DNA of 7,031 bases from an uncultured Geobacteraceae bacterium (lineage in GTDB: Bacteria; Desulfobacterota; Desulfuromonadia; Geobacterales; Pseudopelobacteraceae): assembly GCA_903879825.1 (NCBI GenBank), contig CAIRND010000142.1:1-7031 (forward strand), read 5' to 3'. Below the pieces are notes generated by a model. It was not told where the DNA came from, made no database searches, and saw only the letters and a list, made by a program, of their open reading frames with translations. The position numbers and the translations under genes are program-made. This document shows, in pieces, positions 4,913 to 7,031 of the stretch; the first letter of the stretch is position 1, and every line of letters begins with the position of its first letter.

Positions 4913-6922
4913 TTAGAAGGAACTGGCTACCAACAGTGCAATCAAGGTAATGAGAGAGTAGAGTACATACTGTTGCAGAATACCGCTCTGCAGCCTGCGT
5001 ACAGCGGAAAAACGCTGATAGAGACGCTTCAGTAGCGGTATATACACTAATTCCAGCACCACTTCCGGAATGTGACTGGAAAAACGGCTTACTCCAGGAA
5101 AGAGGCCCGCAGTGGTACCCGAACGGTGACTGTGCGGTTTCAGGACAAAGGTGAACAGGGAGGTCAGCTGCTCAGCAAAGGATGAGGCGCTGTATTGCAT
5201 CCGGGGGGTCGGACGCTGATAGCCACAGCCCCACGTAGCAGTTTCACTACTGCCAGTTGCCGCCAATCGGCGCCGATACCAGAGTGCAACAAGGACGATA
5301 ATGACCAGCAGGATAACTCCGGATATGGTTACCATCGTCAGTGGCACCACACCATTCAAGACTGGCCCCACCGCCTCGAACTTCGCCGGCAGAACTGTCA
5401 GGCTGACCCGCTGCAGCGTTCCCGCCACTAATCCGGGTGCCAGGCCGATGGCGATGCACAACCCAGCCAGCACCACCATCGGTGCTAGCATCTGCCATCC
5501 GGCTTCATGCTCTGCACGATGCGCTTCTGTGCGGGGTACACCAAGAAACACGATGCCATACACTTTGACAAAACAGGCCACCGCCAGCCCACCGACCAGT
5601 GCCAGTGACGGAATGGCCAAAACGGCAACGGCGACCGCCCCACCCTCCCCTTGAATCCCCTGAAACAAGCCGAGATAGATGAACAGTTCACTGACAAAAC
5701 CGTTAAGCGGGGGCAGACCACAAATAGCCACCGCACCGATGCCAAACAGCAGCGCCGTAGCGGGAAGACGCCGCGCAACCCCTCCCATCAGATCTATTTC
5801 ACGACTGCCGGTAGCATGAATAACCGAGCCGGCGCCAAGAAAAAGCAGCGCTTTAAATATGGCGTGATTGAGAACGTGCAGCAGCGCACCGCTCATACCG
5901 AGCAGCATCATGGTCGGCGAGCCAATCTGCTGGCCAACCAGCGCAACCCCCAATCCCATAAAAATAATGCCGATATTTTCTATACTGTGATACGCCAGCA
6001 GCCGTTTGAGATCGTGCTGCCCGATGGCGAACGCCACACCTATCACTCCGGAAACGACCCCCATAACCAGCACGACACATCCCCACCAGAGCGGTACGCC
6101 ATAAAAAAAAGAAAGTGTTCTTATCAGACCATACACCCCGATTTTGAGGATCACCCCTGACATGGCGGCAGAAACATGGCTCGGAGCGTTGGCATGAGCA
6201 GACGGGAGCCAGACGTGGAGCGGCATGATTCCCGCCTTCAAGCCGAAAGCAAATAGTGCAACCAGGAAAATGGCTATGGAGAGACCAGATGATGCATTCA
6301 GTGAGGTTGGCTGAGGAAACAACCAGGAACCGGTCAGCAGATGTAACAGGGGAAAGAGCGCAAACAGGCCGAGTGTCCCGGTGTGCGTGGTAATCATATA
6401 GAGTGTGCCCGCTTCACAAACTTCAGGCTTTTCGTCTTCAGTCGAGACCAGAAAATAAGCGGATAGAGCCATTATCTCCCAGGCGAACAGAAAGCTGATA
6501 CCATCACGGGCCAGCACAACCCCGCTCATGGCGGCGGTCATCAGACCGAAAAAAAAGGTCATTTTGCCAACGGTGGCGGGGTGGTGATCGGCATGCCAAT
6601 AACAACGCGCATAGAGAGCGGCACAGCCGGAGATAAGGAAGATGGGCAGTAAAAACCAGGCAGACAGGGGATCGACGCCAAATTGGGCAGGTCCAAAGGG
6701 AAGCGTCCAGCAGAGTTCAAACAGAGTGGTGTGACCGGAGATCAGTACCGGAATCGCGCCGCAGAGGCCCATAGTTGATGCCGTAACCAGCAATGTGATT
6801 GACATCAACTGCGCACGGGCAGCACTCCACAGCCAGGGGAGCAGCAATGGGACACCGGAAATGGCGGCCAGCAGCGTGGCACTAAGAATCAGGGTACTCG
6901 GTGAGAACAGTTCCTGCGCCAT
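4913..6922 (-). CDS. HyfB-like proton-conducting antiporter subunit (NuoL/M/N superfamily), copy 1
   Basis: A 669-residue polytopic membrane protein of the same family and length as E. coli HyfB. The antiporter domain (about 120-420) has E149 in FAWEIMALSAY, K229 in FGLKAGIMPLHVWLP with H236, K260 in VILKIGVYG, K306 in DLKRLL, H349, H353 and K357 in the LHVLNHAIFKALLFL segment, and E412 in NGFVSELF, so the proton-path charges are intact. The C-terminal tail has ATWGCGYQRPTPRMQY (562-577), a HyfB hallmark, and a last hydrophobic helix (about 650-667). ATG at 6922 follows AAGGAGGT with a 9-nt gap, and that site overlaps the stop of the preceding gene. The carbonic-anhydrase-like gene follows 24 bp downstream, suggesting the two products work together, with ion flow through this subunit possibly coupled to CO2 hydration. 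Copy 2 at 741-2738 is a diverged paralogue, not a recent duplicate. Confidence 0.93.
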   Translation of the reverse strand: MAQELFSPSTLILSATLLAAISGVPLLLPWLWSAARAQLMSITLLVTASTMGLCGAIPVLISGHTTLFELCWTLPFGPAQFGVDPLSAWFLLPIFLISGCAALYARCYWHADHHPATVGKMTFFFGLMTAAMSGVVLARDGISFLFAWEIMALSAYFLVSTEDEKPEVCEAGTLYMITTHTGTLGLFALFPLLHLLTGSWLFPQPTSLNASSGLSIAIFLVALFAFGLKAGIMPLHVWLPSAHANAPSHVSAAMSGVILKIGVYGLIRTLSFFYGVPLWWGCVVLVMGVVSGVIGVAFAIGQHDLKRLLAYHSIENIGIIFMGLGVALVGQQIGSPTMMLLGMSGALLHVLNHAIFKALLFLGAGSVIHATGSREIDLMGGVARRLPATALLFGIGAVAICGLPPLNGFVSELFIYLGLFQGIQGEGGAVAVAVLAIPSLALVGGLAVACFVKVYGIVFLGVPRTEAHRAEHEAGWQMLAPMVVLAGLCIAIGLAPGLVAGTLQRVSLTVLPAKFEAVGPVLNGVVPLTMVTISGVILLVIIVLVALWYRRRLAATGSSETATWGCGYQRPTPRMQYSASSFAEQLTSLFTFVLKPHSHRSGTTAGLFPGVSRFSSHIPEVVLELVYIPLLKRLYQRFSAVRRLQSGILQQYVLYSLITLIALLVASSF

Positions 6923-6929
6923 GATACGG

Positions 6930-7031
6930 CTACCTCCTTATGTTTGATTCCTCCAGTGCACGGATCGCAGTCATGATCTCGGCCTCGCAGCCGGGACGAT
7001 GAAGCAGCTCCTGAAAGGGCTGATCGTGAAG
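6930..7031 (-). CDS. C-terminal 33 residues of an unrecognised protein (5' end outside window)
   Basis: One minus-strand frame is open from the right edge to a TAG at 6932-6930 and ends LEESNIRR. The visible tail is polar and probably helical (LHDQPFQELLHRPG, then AEIMTAIRALEE), so this is a soluble C-terminus rather than another membrane subunit. I do not recognise the family. The stop lies 7 bp before the ATG of hyfB copy 1 and overlaps its ribosome binding site, so the genes are probably translationally coupled. A regulator or accessory protein of the system is possible. Another frame is also open across this stretch, so coding status rests on the coupling geometry. Confidence 0.5.
   Translation of the reverse strand, partial: LHDQPFQELLHRPGCEAEIMTAIRALEESNIRR
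6932..6939 (-). promoter_or_regulatory. Ribosome binding site of hyfB copy 1 overlapping the upstream stop codon
   Basis: AAGGAGGT on the minus strand is a near-perfect Shine-Dalgarno sequence 9 nt before the ATG at 6922. Its last two bases lie in the TAG stop of the upstream frame only if that frame is the real one. The site fixes the start of hyfB copy 1 and favours translational coupling. Confidence 0.75.

Noticed and set aside
741..6922. Calling the two large membrane proteins complex I NuoL or DabB.
   Set aside because: The C-terminal TWGCGYQR and RMQY motifs, the length and the HyfC-like neighbour point to the HyfB group instead.

Overview
The window is bacterial and dense, and every gene I can support lies on the minus strand, so transcription runs from right to left. 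The core is part of a membrane gene cluster of the formate hydrogenlyase / hydrogenase-4 (Hyf) and complex I type: two different HyfB-like antiporter subunits (4913-6922 and 741-2738) and the N-terminal half of a HyfC/NuoH-like subunit that runs off the left edge (1-519). Between the two HyfB genes is a soluble protein of 356 residues (3818-4888) with a beta-carbonic-anhydrase-like zinc site (C-x-D-x-R, then H-x-x-C).

Reading with transcription: the last 33 codons of an unrecognised gene (6930-7031) end 7 bp before hyfB copy 1, with the ribosome binding site overlapping its stop codon. hyfB copy 1 is followed after 24 bp by the carbonic-anhydrase-like gene, so these three look co-transcribed. 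The cluster is then interrupted by an unrelated VapBC-type toxin-antitoxin pair (3007-3656), more A/T-rich than its neighbours and preceded by a possible operator palindrome. After a 268-bp A/T-rich gap with a plausible sigma70 promoter comes hyfB copy 2, then a 143-bp palindromic repeat of a dispersed, non-coding kind, then the hyfC-like gene.

The pairing is the main point of interest. Complex-I-type antiporter subunits next to carbonic-anhydrase-like proteins are known from two CO2/bicarbonate uptake systems: DabA/DabB (MpsB/MpsA) and cyanobacterial NDH-1MS with CupA/CupB. The soluble protein here is much shorter than DabA, as I remember that family, and the membrane proteins are HyfB-like with a HyfC partner. 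The cluster may therefore encode a separate energy-coupled CO2-hydration or bicarbonate-accumulation complex, or a Hyf-like complex carrying a carbonic anhydrase. This is inference. Hydrogenase catalytic and Fe-S subunits are not in the window and may lie beyond the left edge.

The host is probably a Gram-negative bacterium of moderate GC content, perhaps a proteobacterium or Desulfobacterota member. The CACAGAG-type dispersed repeat and the Hyf-like cluster suit that, but the sequence does not fix the taxon.
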